This document shows, piece after piece, positions 10,228 to 23,180 of a stretch of 64,000 nucleotides of DNA. The stretch is taken from positions 838,726 to 902,725 of the forward strand of contig VFFE01007103.1 in assembly GCA_008921705.1 (NCBI GenBank). The letters are read 5' to 3'. The position numbers and the translations under genes were made by a program. The number at the start of each line of letters is the position of its first letter. Positions within the stretch are counted from its first letter, which is position 1. The DNA is from Burhinus oedicnemus. Its lineage: Eukaryota; Chordata; Aves; Charadriiformes; Burhinidae. The notes beneath the pieces are model-generated. The model ran no database searches and had not been told where the DNA came from. It was given only the letters and a program-made list of their open reading frames with translations.

Positions 10228-11290
10228 ATAAAAGCCATTAACTGTTCCTTATTTATCATAATGAGGTCCATTATGGTGAGTAATTGATAATGGACATTAC
10301 TGAGTTACTTGATATCCTGTGCAGGATTTCTGTTTTAAGAAAAAAATCCATTATTTTTAGAAATTTCTGAGGTTGTATTACTGGCTGTGTAGACTGAGAA
10401 ATGATCTGTAGGATGAAAGACACTTATGATAGTAAAGTTTTCCTTTCTGCTCTTAATAAACAGATTTTTTGAAGGGAAGCTTGTCCTATATTCTTGTGAA
10501 ATGTGGTAGTTTGTTACAGATACCTCCTAGTTTGATTTTGATTATTTAACTAATTAATACTTTAACCACAAAAACTGGGAAGTCCACTCAGTCATCTGTG
10601 ACTTTCTAATCATGTAACAGGATATTGCATGCAAAATATCACCACCATCTGACCCGGTTTGCCACTGTAGCTTTTATGGAACACATTAAACATGAAATGC
10701 AATCCTCCAAAACCCATAGGACATACCCCATCAAGTTTCTCTATTACTAATCACATAATTTCTCTTCTCCTACATGACCACTTCCAACTACTCTATCAGT
10801 TCTCCAGGCTCCACACAATAGTATTCATAATACCTCTCAGCATACTTCTTTGCTTTTTTGGTTTGTCATAAAAATTGATGCTTTTAGTTGGTTTATGTGC
10901 TTGAATATGTATGTCTTATTCTGTCATCATGATTCTCTCTTTTCATGTAGTTTGAGTAAATTAAGTCTTCCTGACTACTTTGTCTGTCAACCAGAAGAGT
11001 GGTACCTATTTTGCTGAGATGAAGACCATAAAACCATGTGATCTCTTATTTCCTTAGAGGTAACCTTGCTGTTTTATTGAACCAAAATCTTCCCTTACTT
11101 CATCTACCACCCCTACTACTAAACACCATTACCTTCTGCCTGCTTTTTAATCTTGAAAAACAGCTTAACATTTCTAAAGTATCAGCTGGATTAGCTTTTT
11201 TCAGCTTTTCTCAGCTCCCTGGTTGAAGAATGTTGTTAGTGGCTGAAAATCACCTGAAATAAATAAATATACCAAGCTTCAAAGCTTTTT

Positions 11291-13080
11291 GATTGCCTCT
11301 AGTGTTTCCTGTCGGATGGGAGAAATCATTCTGCCATCTGGTGTATTGTGGAATACATCTTAGGCACATGCCCAAGATACTTCTGGGGCACTTCTGAGTA
11401 CCCTGGTTTGAGCTGAACATCACCTCTCTGAATTTTCCTCTGCTGAACTAATAGATTAGTTCTTACAGGCTGTTCTTTTCTCATGTCTTAGTATCAGGTA
11501 GTTATTTGATGCTCCCAGCTTGGACAATAGACTCTAGAGACTCTTAAAATTGGCAGTGAGAACAGACGAATCTTTGTATTTTCTCACTTGACTTAGTTAC
11601 TTGTCATTGGGAGACTGGAAGATCTGCTGTGATATTGACCCAGCTGATCCACTGGGAAATCCCATATATGCACAGTATATGAACTTCAGTATCACGGACT
11701 TCTTCCCCATTTTGGCTACCAGACTGAACCTCATGTAGAGGTTAAATAATTTTTCTTCACAAGGCAGGATACAGATAATATTAGATTTGGTGTTGAAAAT
11801 GATGACTCTTCATCTTTGTTGCTATAGCAAAACCACATGTATACAGCAAAGCTTATAAACACTACTCTGCAAATTCTGATGGAAACTCTGCTGCTAGCTC
11901 CTCTATTTATACTTCACAGTGTCTGTATTAGCTAGCTTTATTCATTGTTTAAGTCAGTCCCATCCTGTGTCAAGAATTGTCAGCAAAGTTCAAACACCAG
12001 ATGAAGATCACACACCTCAGGCGGTATGCATGAAAATCAATTATACATTCCTGTAATTGTTCATAAAAGATCCAAATAGGAGGATTTTACTGGGCCATAT
12101 ATTCAGCTCTTTCCTCTCATGACGATATACCACCTAAACTCCACCTTTGGTCTCTCCCTGGCTGCTGCCCTGGCTGCTCTATAGCCTGGTTCTGCTGCTT
12201 GTTGTGGAAGCATTTTGAAATCATTATGCCTTTGTTTTCTGCGAGGCAAGATTTATAGGGAAGGTAATATCCTTTATTAGACCATTTGGTTCATTTGGAA
12301 AAAATGGACATTCTTGTGGGGTCAGAGTCCCTTCATTACACTTGTTTTCTGCCTGCTTGGTTTTTCCATTTCTGAGAGCTCTGCTTAGAGAAAGCAGGTC
12401 TGCTCATTTTGTCCTTTTCAGTTGCTACATTTTCTTCCAGTGTAATAGAGAGAACACATGTACTTGTGTTCTTTTGTGGAGACTTGTATGCTTGTTTTTC
12501 CAAAATCCAAAATAAAAATAATAAAACCAATTTTAGGCCAAACATCTGTATTTTGGCCCTTGTATATGGAAACCTTACTCCCTCCAGGTTTTTTGGAAAT
12601 AGTCCTGGACTGATATGATCAACTTCTTTTTTCTTAAAGGGAAAATAAAAAACTGCTTTACCAGTTACATAAGAGGCAGAGAAAGACCCTATGGAGAATA
12701 ACAAGATATATGTATTGATTTTAAAATGACAAATAGAAACATTCCAAATATTTTCAAATTATTTCTTCTGCTACTTACCCCCCAAGTAATGGAAAAACAA
12801 TTCATGTTGAGTAAGAAACTGTAGGTTGTGAATATTTTTAAGGTCCAATGCAGCCCTGGATTCCAGATCCATGCAACTTCTCAGATGTCTAGCAGAGTTT
12901 ATGTAAGTTTTGACTGAGTTAAATACCAATATATTTTTGCTTGACAGCATGACCTATACATAGTGGGCAAAGAGTTCTTACACTCTTCTAGTAATCCCAT
13001 TCTATGCTGTTCTCACTCTGTTTACTTCTCCCTGAAATGACCGTGACCTTCTGCCAGATTTTCTTGAAGGTTATGCTAAT
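11291..13080. other. Unassigned AT-rich intergenic sequence
   Basis: No gene or recognisable repeat. A 122-codon antisense frame at 12336-12704 has no recognisable domain and I do not call it. Confidence 0.4.
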
Positions 13081-13082
13081 CT

Positions 13083-13224
13083 TTATTGGCAAGAGAAACA
13101 GTAGCTGGAGCAAAAAAGTGAAAGAGAATGCCACATGAGAATGAACAGCATGCAGAGCGTGAGAAGTTTCTGCAATAGCTGGAACCGGAGCAGCTTTGTC
13201 AGCATGCAGTCCCTGGAGCAGTAA
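13083..13224. other. GC-richer block with short overlapping open frames on both strands
   Basis: This small GC-richer block stands out in AT-rich surroundings. On the plus strand, 13141-13224 encodes 27 residues (MNSMQSVRSF..., containing MQS twice), and GTAAGT at 13221 overlaps its stop. On the minus strand, a TTACTGCTCCAG acceptor-like site ending at 13213 precedes a 40-codon Leu-rich hydrophobic frame (13205-13083). That frame's stop overlaps an AATAAA (complement of 13082-13087). The two readings mirror each other because AGC codons read as GCT on the other strand, so at most one is real. I recognise neither. A short coding exon, a micropeptide exon or chance are all possible. Confidence 0.2.
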
Positions 13225-14550
13225 GTGGGGATGTACACACTGAAATATCCTAGAATGAAATCTTCATTAATTTTCTAGTACTCAAAAAGGCATTTGGGAT
13301 AAACCCTTTGCTAAGGCAGGTGGGTGCACCTCAGGTACTTTCTATGAAGTTTTGCACATTTCATGCAGCCCCTCATTTGACCCCAAATCTCATTTCTTTT
13401 GTGTTTAAATCCAAATGAATGTGTATGTCTGGCTGTGTGAACAAATGGAGAGAGATCTCTATATCCATGTCCCTCTTGCCTGAGAATTCTGTGTACAGCC
13501 TTTCACATATAAATGGCAAATGTGTTTAAGTGCAGGGTCAAAATAACTTCCCATAGAACTTTCTGACCAGATATCAAATAACCACAGCTGAGAACATGGC
13601 CAAAATTAAGGTATCTTCCGTTAGATTCTTGTTGATTGTTATATTTAACAAGGTGGGAGTAGTTTCATGGAGTGGGGGGAAGGGGTTAATGCCACTCTCT
13701 TTAAGGAGCTGGAATTGCTGCTGCTTCCTAGTAGATCCCCAGCATTGCAGTTTAAGCCACTTTAGGCTCCTGAACATTGCAACATCTGTAGTGTGGTTCA
13801 GGGCCAAGATGCAAACAGTTATGTCACAGCTACTTTACAAGATGGAACGGGGTTTAACCAAGTTGAGGGACAAGCATGCTGTAACGAGGCCCCACAATAT
13901 GTTTGTTTTTGTAGAGCAGATGAACCCTAAATTAGTACCAGATGTCAGTACTAGACCTGTTGTATAGAGAACACAGCAGGGAACTAGCAATTATGGTGGA
14001 GCCACTGTGAGGCCATATTTAAGGCTGCATTCTGTTTTACACTTACAGTGAGAACTCAGCCTTTTCCTATTATAGTAAAACACCATAATGCTCCTTCCAG
14101 TGTTGGTCCATGTGTGTATCTACTGTGGGATGACGAAGTGCCTTGTGAGTGCCCAAACAGCATATATGTGCCCTATTTCTATTTGTGCTCTGCACTGAGG
14201 TCATGAAGAGTGGTGTGAGCTTCTTCTTTCTTGGTTTGCTTCAACTGCCTTTGGCTTCAGATGTAGCTGTGCTCTCATCACAGGCTGCAATGTTTTTGGC
14301 CTTGTGATCATTTTTCTGTCATTTTGCTTGTTAGTTTGTTCATTAGTTACTTAGCAATTTTCTTTGTTTTCCTGGACTTTTTTTGTTGCCAAGAACTTCC
14401 CTCTTGGCAAACAGCGAAAAGAGGAGATTTTCAGTTTGAGTTAAGCCACGTGGCTTCCAATAGCCTTTTAGTTCTCTGCCTCAGAACAGTTCAGTCCCCA
14501 TCCCACATGGCTTTTTTGTGATAAGGTCTTTGCTCTTGCACCTCCCACAT

Positions 14551-14604
14551 GTCAGGAAGAATCCTTATGGTCAGGAAGACCTTATTGTCAGAAAGAATCC
14601 TTTA
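14551..14604. repeat. Three degenerate tandem copies of GTCAGGAAGAATCCTTAT
   Basis: Units start at 14551, 14570 and 14587 and read GTCAGGAAGAATCCTTATG, GTCAGGAAGACCTTATT and GTCAGAAAGAATCCTTTA. A local slippage-type duplication. Confidence 0.75.
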
Positions 14605-17601
14605 TTCTGGAGGTTCTGCTACCTCCAAGTCCTTCACTTCCTCAGCTAGAAAAGATCTTGAGAGCAGTCTTTAGATCTTAACTGGAAATCTGAGAGGACA
14701 ACTTCACACACCAGTGGGACAATTCAGAGGACAAGGCCTCCACGCTTGGAAGGTTTTTTTTCTCATTAATGTCTGAGTAGTTTCCCTTTGGTTCAACAGA
14801 GTGCATGGGGCGTTCAAAGAAGATAATTCAATCCAAAGTCTTCAAATAAATGCCTCCTGTTTCTTCCTTGCTTTTTAACTTCCACGACTTAGTGGTCCCA
14901 CTGGCTACATCTGTAAAAGCATACTGTAAAGGGCCACGATTTAGGATTTGACTACCATTCTCTTACAATCCACAGTGTTTAGCTAATAACACACGCCTTT
15001 GCACAGTTTTGATGCATACCAACTAGTACTCTCTAAAGTAGTACTCAGTTACGGTTCGGGGGATAAAAAGGGCCAGGGAGTGTTCCTAGAAAACACTATG
15101 GATAAGACCACCTTGCTTTGGGTAGGTATAGAGTGTAGCTATGAGGGCACAAGTTTGCTCTTGAGAACATGCCATTTATTCTGAAGGCCAGGGAATGGTC
15201 CCTGGGGTGTTTTATTTGCTAGTGCAGCTGTAGCCATATTATTCCTGAAGAGATTCAGATGTACATTTGTATCAATAACTCAACCCAGGTATATGGCAGT
15301 GGGCTCCTGTGATGACACAAAATCATCAGGAACAGTAGGAAGCCTTTGGTATTGAACCACTGAAATAAAAATTGTATCTTCTGAGAACTGTTGGATCCAA
15401 CTGCATAGACCCTTTTGGTCACTTCATGACTATATGGAGACCTATTGTCATTCAGAGACAGGTCTCCACATCGTTTCACCTAGTGGCAATTATTCCTCTA
15501 GTGACATATACTCATTTCACAGGACCAGAAAAACTTCATTTGCCAGAATCAGATTTTATTCCTCTCTTCACTCTTCTGACCATAACCGATGAGATTCTTA
15601 GGCTATTGTTCCTACACACTGCATAAGCCTTCATTAGCACTGGGATCTCAACATTACCATTTGGCTTCCTGTTTTCTGACTCCTCCGTGAACAACTTGAG
15701 TGAGGGACAAGTTTTACAATATTCACAACAACATCACTAAACCTGACTCCTTAGCCCCTCAGAATTGCAAAAAGGTGATTTTTGCCTTTGAGATTCTCAG
15801 AAGACACTCATGCTCAGTTCCCTTGGCTCAGGGTCCACTCTTACGTTTGCCTACAGATCTCATTAGCCCTAATCTTTTCAACAGACAGGTAAACTCAGTG
15901 GTAGATTGTACAGGTCAGGGTTCTGGAGTGTGATCACAGCCTTATAACCTGTTACCCATCTTCTTCAGCAAGGATATTTAGAGATAAGTGCCACCTAATG
16001 AACTACAGTGCTCTGAATCTACTATATTCATCTCCTCTAGATGAGCCTGTAGTCTCTCCTGACCCCTAGTAGATTATTTAAAGTAGTTCAAGAATCTCAT
16101 AAGGTGGTCCAGGCTTTTGTGATCATAATGGAGGAGTAGAAGCTTGTATTCTGTTTTAAACTCATTCAGTCTGTTTTTTTTACAGTCAAATGTAGTATGT
16201 CTGTGAAAATTTACAGCACTTCAATCCATGAGTAAAACCTGAATAGTCTGAGAAGCTTCAGAAAATGGATCAATGAATGTTTGAGTGAATCAATTCAAAA
16301 TTGTTCTTCAGTAAGTCACATTCAGAACTGCATACTTTTTAGGGACCCTCTACCTTACCATTTCAAAAAGTAGAAGACCTGTATGGAATGTAAGTTTGAT
16401 AGATTTGCTTTGTTAATCAACAAAACCTTTATTTTTCATAAGTAATTTTATTTATGCTGCAGTAAGCTAATGGTAGAAACGTTCTGCTCAACTTCTGTCC
16501 TCTGACTCATTTTAAAGAAGCAAGAAGGGGAATATAAAAAAAACCCAGTAATGCATTACTTTTGTTGCTATTCCCTCTATCCCTGGGGACAAAAACCAGA
16601 TTTTGCCTGGTTGGGGAAAAAAGCAGTAAAGGAGTTCACAAATTATGCAAAAAAGATACTGGTTAGTGAACACCATGATGCCCATCATGTTTAGGTAGGA
16701 GACAATTCTAAATACATGCCAGCAGGCAAGTCACGTGCCCTGCTTGTGGGGACAAAGTATTGACGCATTTTGAGGAAGGCAGCCCTGAACGAGCAAAGTT
16801 GGCCGTGCTACCAGGGAGGCGTGCCTCTGCCTATGGAACAAAGCTGTGTGCTACTGGGAGCTTTACCTTGCCATGTTTTTCTTTTCTGTTTTGCATTAAA
16901 TGTATTACACAAGTAACTGTAACACCCTTACAATATGGTATTGTTGCACATTAATCTAAGAGAGCTATGGAAACTGACACTGCCTCAGAAGGGAAGCAAG
17001 TTCACCTTCAACATAAGAGAAGTTAATTTCAAGAACATTTGGTAGATTTTCAATAGATGAGGAATCTCTCTCAAGACTACTCTGAAAATAAGACATCTCT
17101 ACCAAGATTTGAAGGATTATGTTGTGGATCCACATTTTGACAACAGTTATTTTAGCATGCAAAGGAGGTGGAGAAGCATGTGTTTCCTCCTGCAGGTAAT
17201 CATGCCTAGCGTGCCAGAGCCCAGCCTGCATTAGAGGTATTGTGCAAGGATCTTGCCAAATGCTGATTCCGTGGAATATCGGTCATTAGTCTAGATTAAT
17301 GGAAGGCTTTTTCAGGGTTAGATAAAAACAGGCATAACACTAATGCTGGTGAAATGTATTGTGTGACTCACCCTGAGCAAATGCTTCCCAACCAAGGGAC
17401 TAAAGACTGGGATTTCTGATACTTCTACTAATTAAAAGAGGGGGAGGGTATTCTGAATATTGATCTCTTGGATGATGTTCTAGTTGATAACCATACAGAT
17501 GAATGAGATTAGGGAATAGGATAGATACAGCCTTGCGTGATGCTCTCTCTTTGAAAACCCATGACATAATAACAATACACTGTAACATAAAATTAGTCCT
17601 G

Positions 17602-17671
17602 GAGCTCAAGTAACACCTAGCTCACGTAAAGATTTAGAGCTCACGTAACACCTAGCAGCTCACTTAAATTT
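17602..17671. repeat. 35-base tandem duplication, two copies
   Basis: GAGCTCAAGTAACACCTAG at 17602 recurs as GAGCTCACGTAACACCTAG at 17637, a period of 35. The second halves (AGCTCACGTAAAGATTTA and AGCTCACTTAAATTTTG) are also similar. Confidence 0.75.
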
Positions 17672-19720
17672 TGACTTGTCTGTGAGAGAGAAAAGAGGAA
17701 ACTCCCAAAATAGGATGCTGTCAGTGTCTCAGATGTTTTTTGCTTTGGTTACTGTAAGCTTCTCCTGTCTGGCCCCACAGTTCCTCTGTTCTCTCCCTCA
17801 CATCTGTCCTAAATGTTTCTGCTAAAGTCATATTCGTTTCCTCCCACACATTAACACTCCATTGATTTCCTGTCACTTGCCATGTCAAATTCAAGCTGTT
17901 CATCTTTACCTACAACGCCCTTATTGTGTGCCCCCGCCTACATACCCTGTTTCATTTCCTCTGACTCCCGCTCCCACATCCCTTATCTGGAAATGACCTC
18001 AGTTCACAGGATTTGTGGCCCACAAAAGAAAAGACAGGATTGAAACTGCTTTTAATCAAAGCCCTGGTTTCCATAGCAAGTCATACCTGTCTTACTGAAA
18101 GTATGATTTTAGGCCAACATAATGAAACCAAGGCAGCTTTCTTTTGGAGTATTCCTTTTATCATTGTTTAAACTTATGATACATACATTAGTTTGCATTG
18201 GCATGTGGGAGCTAATGTGATAAAACCATTTTGTGAGCCAATATGACTGTTAGAGTTGAAAATAATTTTCTTCCATTGTACATTTTTGGGATTTCAAAAG
18301 AAAAAAGAAAGATCCTGTCTTCCCATTGAAACCAAGCTCTCAGAGCATTGCTAGAAATAAGAAAGACCTGCACTAGGAATATAACAGTGGGGCTTGATAA
18401 AAAGACTGATTTCTTGTGAATCAGAGAGTCTTGATCCTGGGTGTTTCCTGATTTCTCACACTTTGTCTACTTACTAAGCTTTTTATAGGTCTGAGATCCA
18501 GAGAGAAACTGCCTCTTCCTCTCTCTGTTGCTCAGCTCCTCTTCCTAACTTCCCAGCGTGTCTTTGCTATTTTTTGTCTCTGCTTATTGCCTTTCTAGGC
18601 ATGGTATAGAAGAGATGGGCTTCTAGAGCAGCATTAAGACAAGACTGCTATAAAGAAGAGCTTTGAACGGTACACTTTACTAACTCTAACTGTGTACATT
18701 TTGCCCAGGGATCTGTTCCAATGTAGCAATTTAATTACCCTATATCCCATCTATGCATGCCTCTGTGGACAGGTACACTCAATCTTTGCTATGTCCTAAT
18801 ATGCAGTATGTCTTCTTCTGCCCACTGTTGATGCATCTTTGTATCTAGTTAGTTCCGCATAACAACTATCTTCTAAAATCTCTCAAACTTTCTAATTTCT
18901 GTATCACTTTTTCCACACTGAAATCTGATTATGTGGGGGACAGAGAGGCTGGCCTTTGTCTCCTGTCTACACTGAAGCAGAAAGCTACACCTGCCTACAC
19001 GTACACAGGTAGTGCTTCAACTCCTAGTAGCTCCCTGTTCAACTTCATGTACCTAGTCACATCACCTAGATGTCTGCATGCAGGTTTTATGTTTAAGACC
19101 TGTTGATGCTTTCTTTTTCTCATTGGCAAGAAGATACATATTTGGGAAGGCTTTTCTTGTTTAGAGAACCTAGAGTCAAACAATAGCTGAGTAAATTTGA
19201 CACTGTTTTTCTTAGAAAACTCCTGTAAAATGTGTCACTAGGTGGGGTAAAAAGTGTCCTGACTGCTGTCATGCTACTGATGCTTGCATAGTGGTGGCTG
19301 CAAGTGTACAGTTCTCTTGAAATAAAACAGATGAAGGGAGAAGCTAAGAACATAGTGCATAATGCACGTGTGTGTGCATGTTTGTGTGATGGTTAGGGTG
19401 TTTTTATTCTGAATTGGTTTGCTTTGGGACTGAAGGTGAAAACAAGTGTTTTATTAAAGACACAGTAGGTCAAATTCACCCACAGTGTAAATGTGCTTTG
19501 GCTTCCTAGTTCTCCCCACCTGAACTAGCAGTGACTGCTTTTCCAGCATGTTTATTCCAGTATCAGCAGAGGTAAAGCAAGTTGAGGAAGAAGAGGTGGG
19601 GGCTAGACTAGAGGCCAAGGGCAGGGAGCTTTTCGTGCAGCCTCTCAAACACATTGATTGTAGTTTGGGATTTTTCAAAGCTGCACATGTTGAGTAATAT
19701 CTGCCAATAAACACAGCTCA

Positions 19721-20293
19721 GTGGGTGAGAAATCTGTCTGCCTCCTGCTGAGGATTAGAAGAGAAAAGACACCAAACGAGCAGTTTCTTCACACGTGGGT
19801 CATGCCCCTCACTGGGGTACTTGCCCCTGACCTAATCCTGTTCCACTTTATCTCCCTCACTCCCTCCTGTCTTCCTTCCCCCTTCTACTCCTCCACTACT
19901 GCACTACTGGTGGTCTGGTGCATGCTGCACAGATGTTTTCCCCATGCTATTATAAGATTATTTTTCAAGTGGCTTCTTGGAACAGATGTTCCAGTGTGTG
20001 CACTCTCCTTCCCTTGGCTGAAAGTGCTCTGTGCAAAGAGCAGATTGCATTGCTGCTCTGCTTTTGATCTAAAGAGTGAGCGCAAGAAAAAAAACCCCCC
20101 ACAAATGATGCTGGTTTTCATTTCAGGCTGCTTGGTGATGGTGCACCTGGGTGTGTGTCTCCTGCTTCTTTTCTCCCCCATCACTGGTGCTGCTTGCAGA
20201 TGTTTTTTTCTGTGCCTTTCTTCTGCAGCCCATTTTTTTCCCTCTGTGACCCAATACTTTACTCCCACTGCTTTTAAATTTTCTTTCATCTAA
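19721..20293 (+). other. 190-codon open frame, unrecognised, probably chance
   Basis: This is the longest open frame outside CR1. The translation is rich in Leu, Phe, Cys and Ser because the DNA is pyrimidine-rich, and it shows no domain, signal or repeat that I recognise. A 134-codon antisense frame overlaps it. A frame this long is unusual but not impossible by chance in six frames of 64 kb. There is no promoter or splice context to support it. Confidence 0.1.
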
Positions 20294-21366
20294 CACTCTG
20301 GTATTCATGCTTCCAAAATCATTCTCTGACCCATTGCCAGCACCTCATCTTCATCTTCTCCTTCCTTTGGCAACTCCTGGACTGTTAGGATGGATTAGTC
20401 TCATGTGTTTGGGTACAAGGCTTGTCTCCTTTCTTGTCTTTTCATTTTGAGTTCAGATTCATTGCTTAGTTTCTCCTTCATTGCCCCAGTGAATTGACCT
20501 GAATATTGCTGCTTCTACTTTTTCATTTTATTTCTCCCATTGGGTCGAGAACATTTTCAAGAGTCAGAGGTCTTGTGATGTCAAGGGAGCATCTTTTTCA
20601 AGTGTCTCTTAATTTGTAGATATAACAAAGGCATGACACAAGGAGGTTGGGAAATGTATCCCATAATTTAGGATACTGTAGTTAGGCTTAACCCACTGAA
20701 ACTCATCTTCTGGGATTAAAAAAAATAAACAAATCTTTATTTGATCACATTCAGTCTTTCAAATAGACAGTATGTCAGCTTCAACTCCGTGTGTTGGCCT
20801 TCTTTAAAAATTCAACTTACATGAATCCAGTCTTTAGGGAGAAAAATAAATATTGCAAATCTTTCCCGAGCCAAATGAGATAGAATTTGGGAGTGGGTTC
20901 CTAACCTACTATTAATCAGCTTCAGTTGAGTCAGGATGATTTATATCAGTGGAGAATTTGGTTTGGATATGTGTTCAAAAAAATCTACCCATTATTATTC
21001 TCATTTTGATATGGCCAGCACTGTATGTACCCATTATTTCTTTTTATAATGTCCTCTTCTGGAAAAGTCCTGCAGAATTTATTGGGGAATGATAACCTTG
21101 CACAAGAATGTATGGATTCTCTAACGGGAAAATTATTCTTTATTGCATTCACAGTCTGTCCTAGATTCCTCCAGAAATGTTAATACCCTGTTGATTTATA
21201 GGCTTGCAGAGAAATTTCTCTAGAACTCAACTGGGGTAAACTTATTAAGTATCATACCTTCTCAGGGAAGATTTAAACCACAATTATAACCTTGTGAACC
21301 TTTCCTAGCTTCTCTAACTTCCCTTGTAAGTTTGTTCTATGGCATTGCACTGCAGTGTGTATCAGC

Positions 21367-21402
21367 AATAAATAAATAAATAAACAAATAAACCAACAAA
21401 TA
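21367..21402. repeat. (AATA)n microsatellite, imperfect
   Basis: Tandem AATA/AACA tetramers over about 36 bases. Confidence 0.9.
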
Positions 21403-22635
21403 GGTGGATATATGCTTTGGCAGCATTTCCCATCCACTAAACGGCTCCTGCCTGTGAACTGAGCCTGCAAGCACGGCTGTGGTTGTGATGCACTGCTCTC
21501 AAACTAAGAATACCTGTAAATCTGTCCTATGTCTATAAATTCACCTACAATCCAAGTAATCCATTACAGGTAAATGACTCTATTTCCATTCACATTTGGG
21601 ACCAGTCTTCCACACATCCTCCTTCTACGGAAACTCAGAATACTGTCCTTTCAGTACTATTGCTGGCAGCTTACTTCTTGCTAGCCTTGCATTCTGCACT
21701 GAAGTATTAGGACGCTGCCTTAGCTGCCCCTGTATTGTTGGTATCTAAAAGGGTAGTGGAAGGGAGAAGGTAAAGGCTTATGAAAAAAGATCATATGATA
21801 TGAAGCACGTGATAGCAGGAAACTGGATTCTCATAGTACAGGAAATCCCGTCCTGTTTCCTGACCTTTCTATGTGATTGGTGTAGCAGGTGACATTGTAA
21901 ACACAGTCACATCCAGCATGAACCCAAAGTTTGCAAAAAAGTGATAATCTATTATTTCAGTCAAAAAATTCATTGAAAAACAACCATATGTTGGCCATCC
22001 AGGCCATTTCTTCTGGCTCAAGGCCAGACCTATGTGTTATTCTGGACAAACATTTTTTTACCCTCCTGTTAAAATTCTTTGCTAACAGAGATGCCATAGG
22101 CTTGCCAGACTATTCGAGTGTTCAGCCATTCCTGCTGTCCATATAGTGCTTCAAGTGCTGTGGTTGTCATTGTACAGGCAGCTGCAGCAGGCTGTAGGCT
22201 TTCTTCAAAAACTCACAGGGAATATCTAGACTGCCTCTGTTGAGCATCTTAAAGCCTGTGATGTAGGTGTAACCTGTTGTCTTAAACCGTGGGGCACCAG
22301 GCAGGGGTTGCTTTGATTTGGTTTTGTTCATTTAGATTAAATAATAGAGAGGAAATCTTAAGATGGCTATATTTTCTTTCTTATAAATATTTATATAATT
22401 AGGTAAAATGAAAAGTCGAGGATTTTTTAGTTGTTGCTTTGCCTTTCAGTAGACCTAAACATAAAACCTGTGGAATTATTATTTTTAAAGTATGAAAAAA
22501 TTCAGTGTCACTGACACTAATCTTTAGCTGACAATGTTCTCTGTGAGGATGGTATTTTAGCTGCCTTTCTCTTTGTCCTTTCTGAAAAGAATTTGGAGTG
22601 CTAAAGAGGGTCTTTAGGCAGACCCTACTGTTTAA

Positions 22636-22818
22636 ACCTTTGCAGAAGATGGAATCTCAGATGCTTCTGATGAAGACATGCCTCCACATCAGATATCATC
22701 CTTGCTTCAGGGTCCAAGGAGGAGTTCATCTTGAAACACTCTTGACACAAACTGATCTGTGCTGGACAGAAAAATGTGAAGAACCAATATTCCACTTGAG
22801 GCGGACCTGTGCAGAGGT
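22636..22818 (+). other. Possible decayed exon with strong 5' splice-site-like end
   Basis: After an in-frame TAA, 32 codons are open from 22636. They are acidic and read exon-like (TFAEDGISDASDEDMPPHQI), and end at TGA 22732-22734. The same frame carries two more TGA codons before GCAGAG followed by GTAAGC (22811-22822), a near-consensus donor. A 98-codon frame in another phase spans the same DNA. It could be a relic of a coding exon, a noncoding exon or chance. I recognise no family. Confidence 0.15.
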
Positions 22819-23180
22819 AAGCAGCCGTGAACAGCAGGGATTAAAAGCTGCACAGCCCCTACAGAGCTGCTTGGAGATTCGCTACCACTTTTAACGATCA
22901 TTTAGAAAAAGTAATATTCTAACCTGTAGTAATTGGCAGTTATCTGGATTTGAGGTGAAAGAAATCATGAGAAGGTGGCTTTCCAAGTGCATTCAGCTAA
23001 TGAATGGCAGGACAGAGAAGTAGTAGCACTTCGTTGCAAAAATGAATAGCATAGATCCTAAATGGTTAAAACTGAACACTTCAAGAAAGCTTTTACAGGG
23101 GTAAAATCCTCTATCTTCCTCCATCCTAATATTTAACAACGTGGGAAAGCAACAACTGGGTAAAAAACTGTCAAGAAGGA

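Larger units (their letters stand above)
8901..11290. other. AT-rich, T-biased block of unknown origin
   Basis: About 2.4 kb of strongly T-rich, CpG-poor sequence. It contains three tandem CAATTTTT octamers (10204-10227), short AT dinucleotide runs near 9852, and AATAAA hexamers at about 10457 and 11258-11266. A pyrimidine tract ending in CAG at 9304 precedes 46 open codons (9305-9442). The block could be an old decayed repeat or 3'-UTR-like sequence. I cannot assign it. Confidence 0.35.
13225..19720. other. Unassigned AT-rich intergenic sequence with small tandem duplications
   Basis: No gene recognised in 6.5 kb. It contains two small tandem duplications (14551-14604 and 17602-17671, listed separately). 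Open frames of 60-123 codons occur but show no domain and no codon pattern that persuades me. Confidence 0.4.
20294..23180. other. Unassigned AT-rich intergenic sequence
   Basis: Apart from an AATA microsatellite (21367-21402) and a possible decayed exon (22636-22818), both listed separately, nothing is recognised. Confidence 0.4.

Noticed and set aside
12336..12704. 122-codon antisense frame with a hydrophobic middle
   Set aside because: No start context, splice context or family similarity. The hydrophobic part comes from A-rich DNA read on the other strand.
15888..15935. tRNA-like A box (CTCAGTGGTAGA) followed by GGGTTCTGGAGT
   Set aside because: The A-to-B spacing is about 20 bases, too short for a tRNA, and no acceptor stem can be formed.
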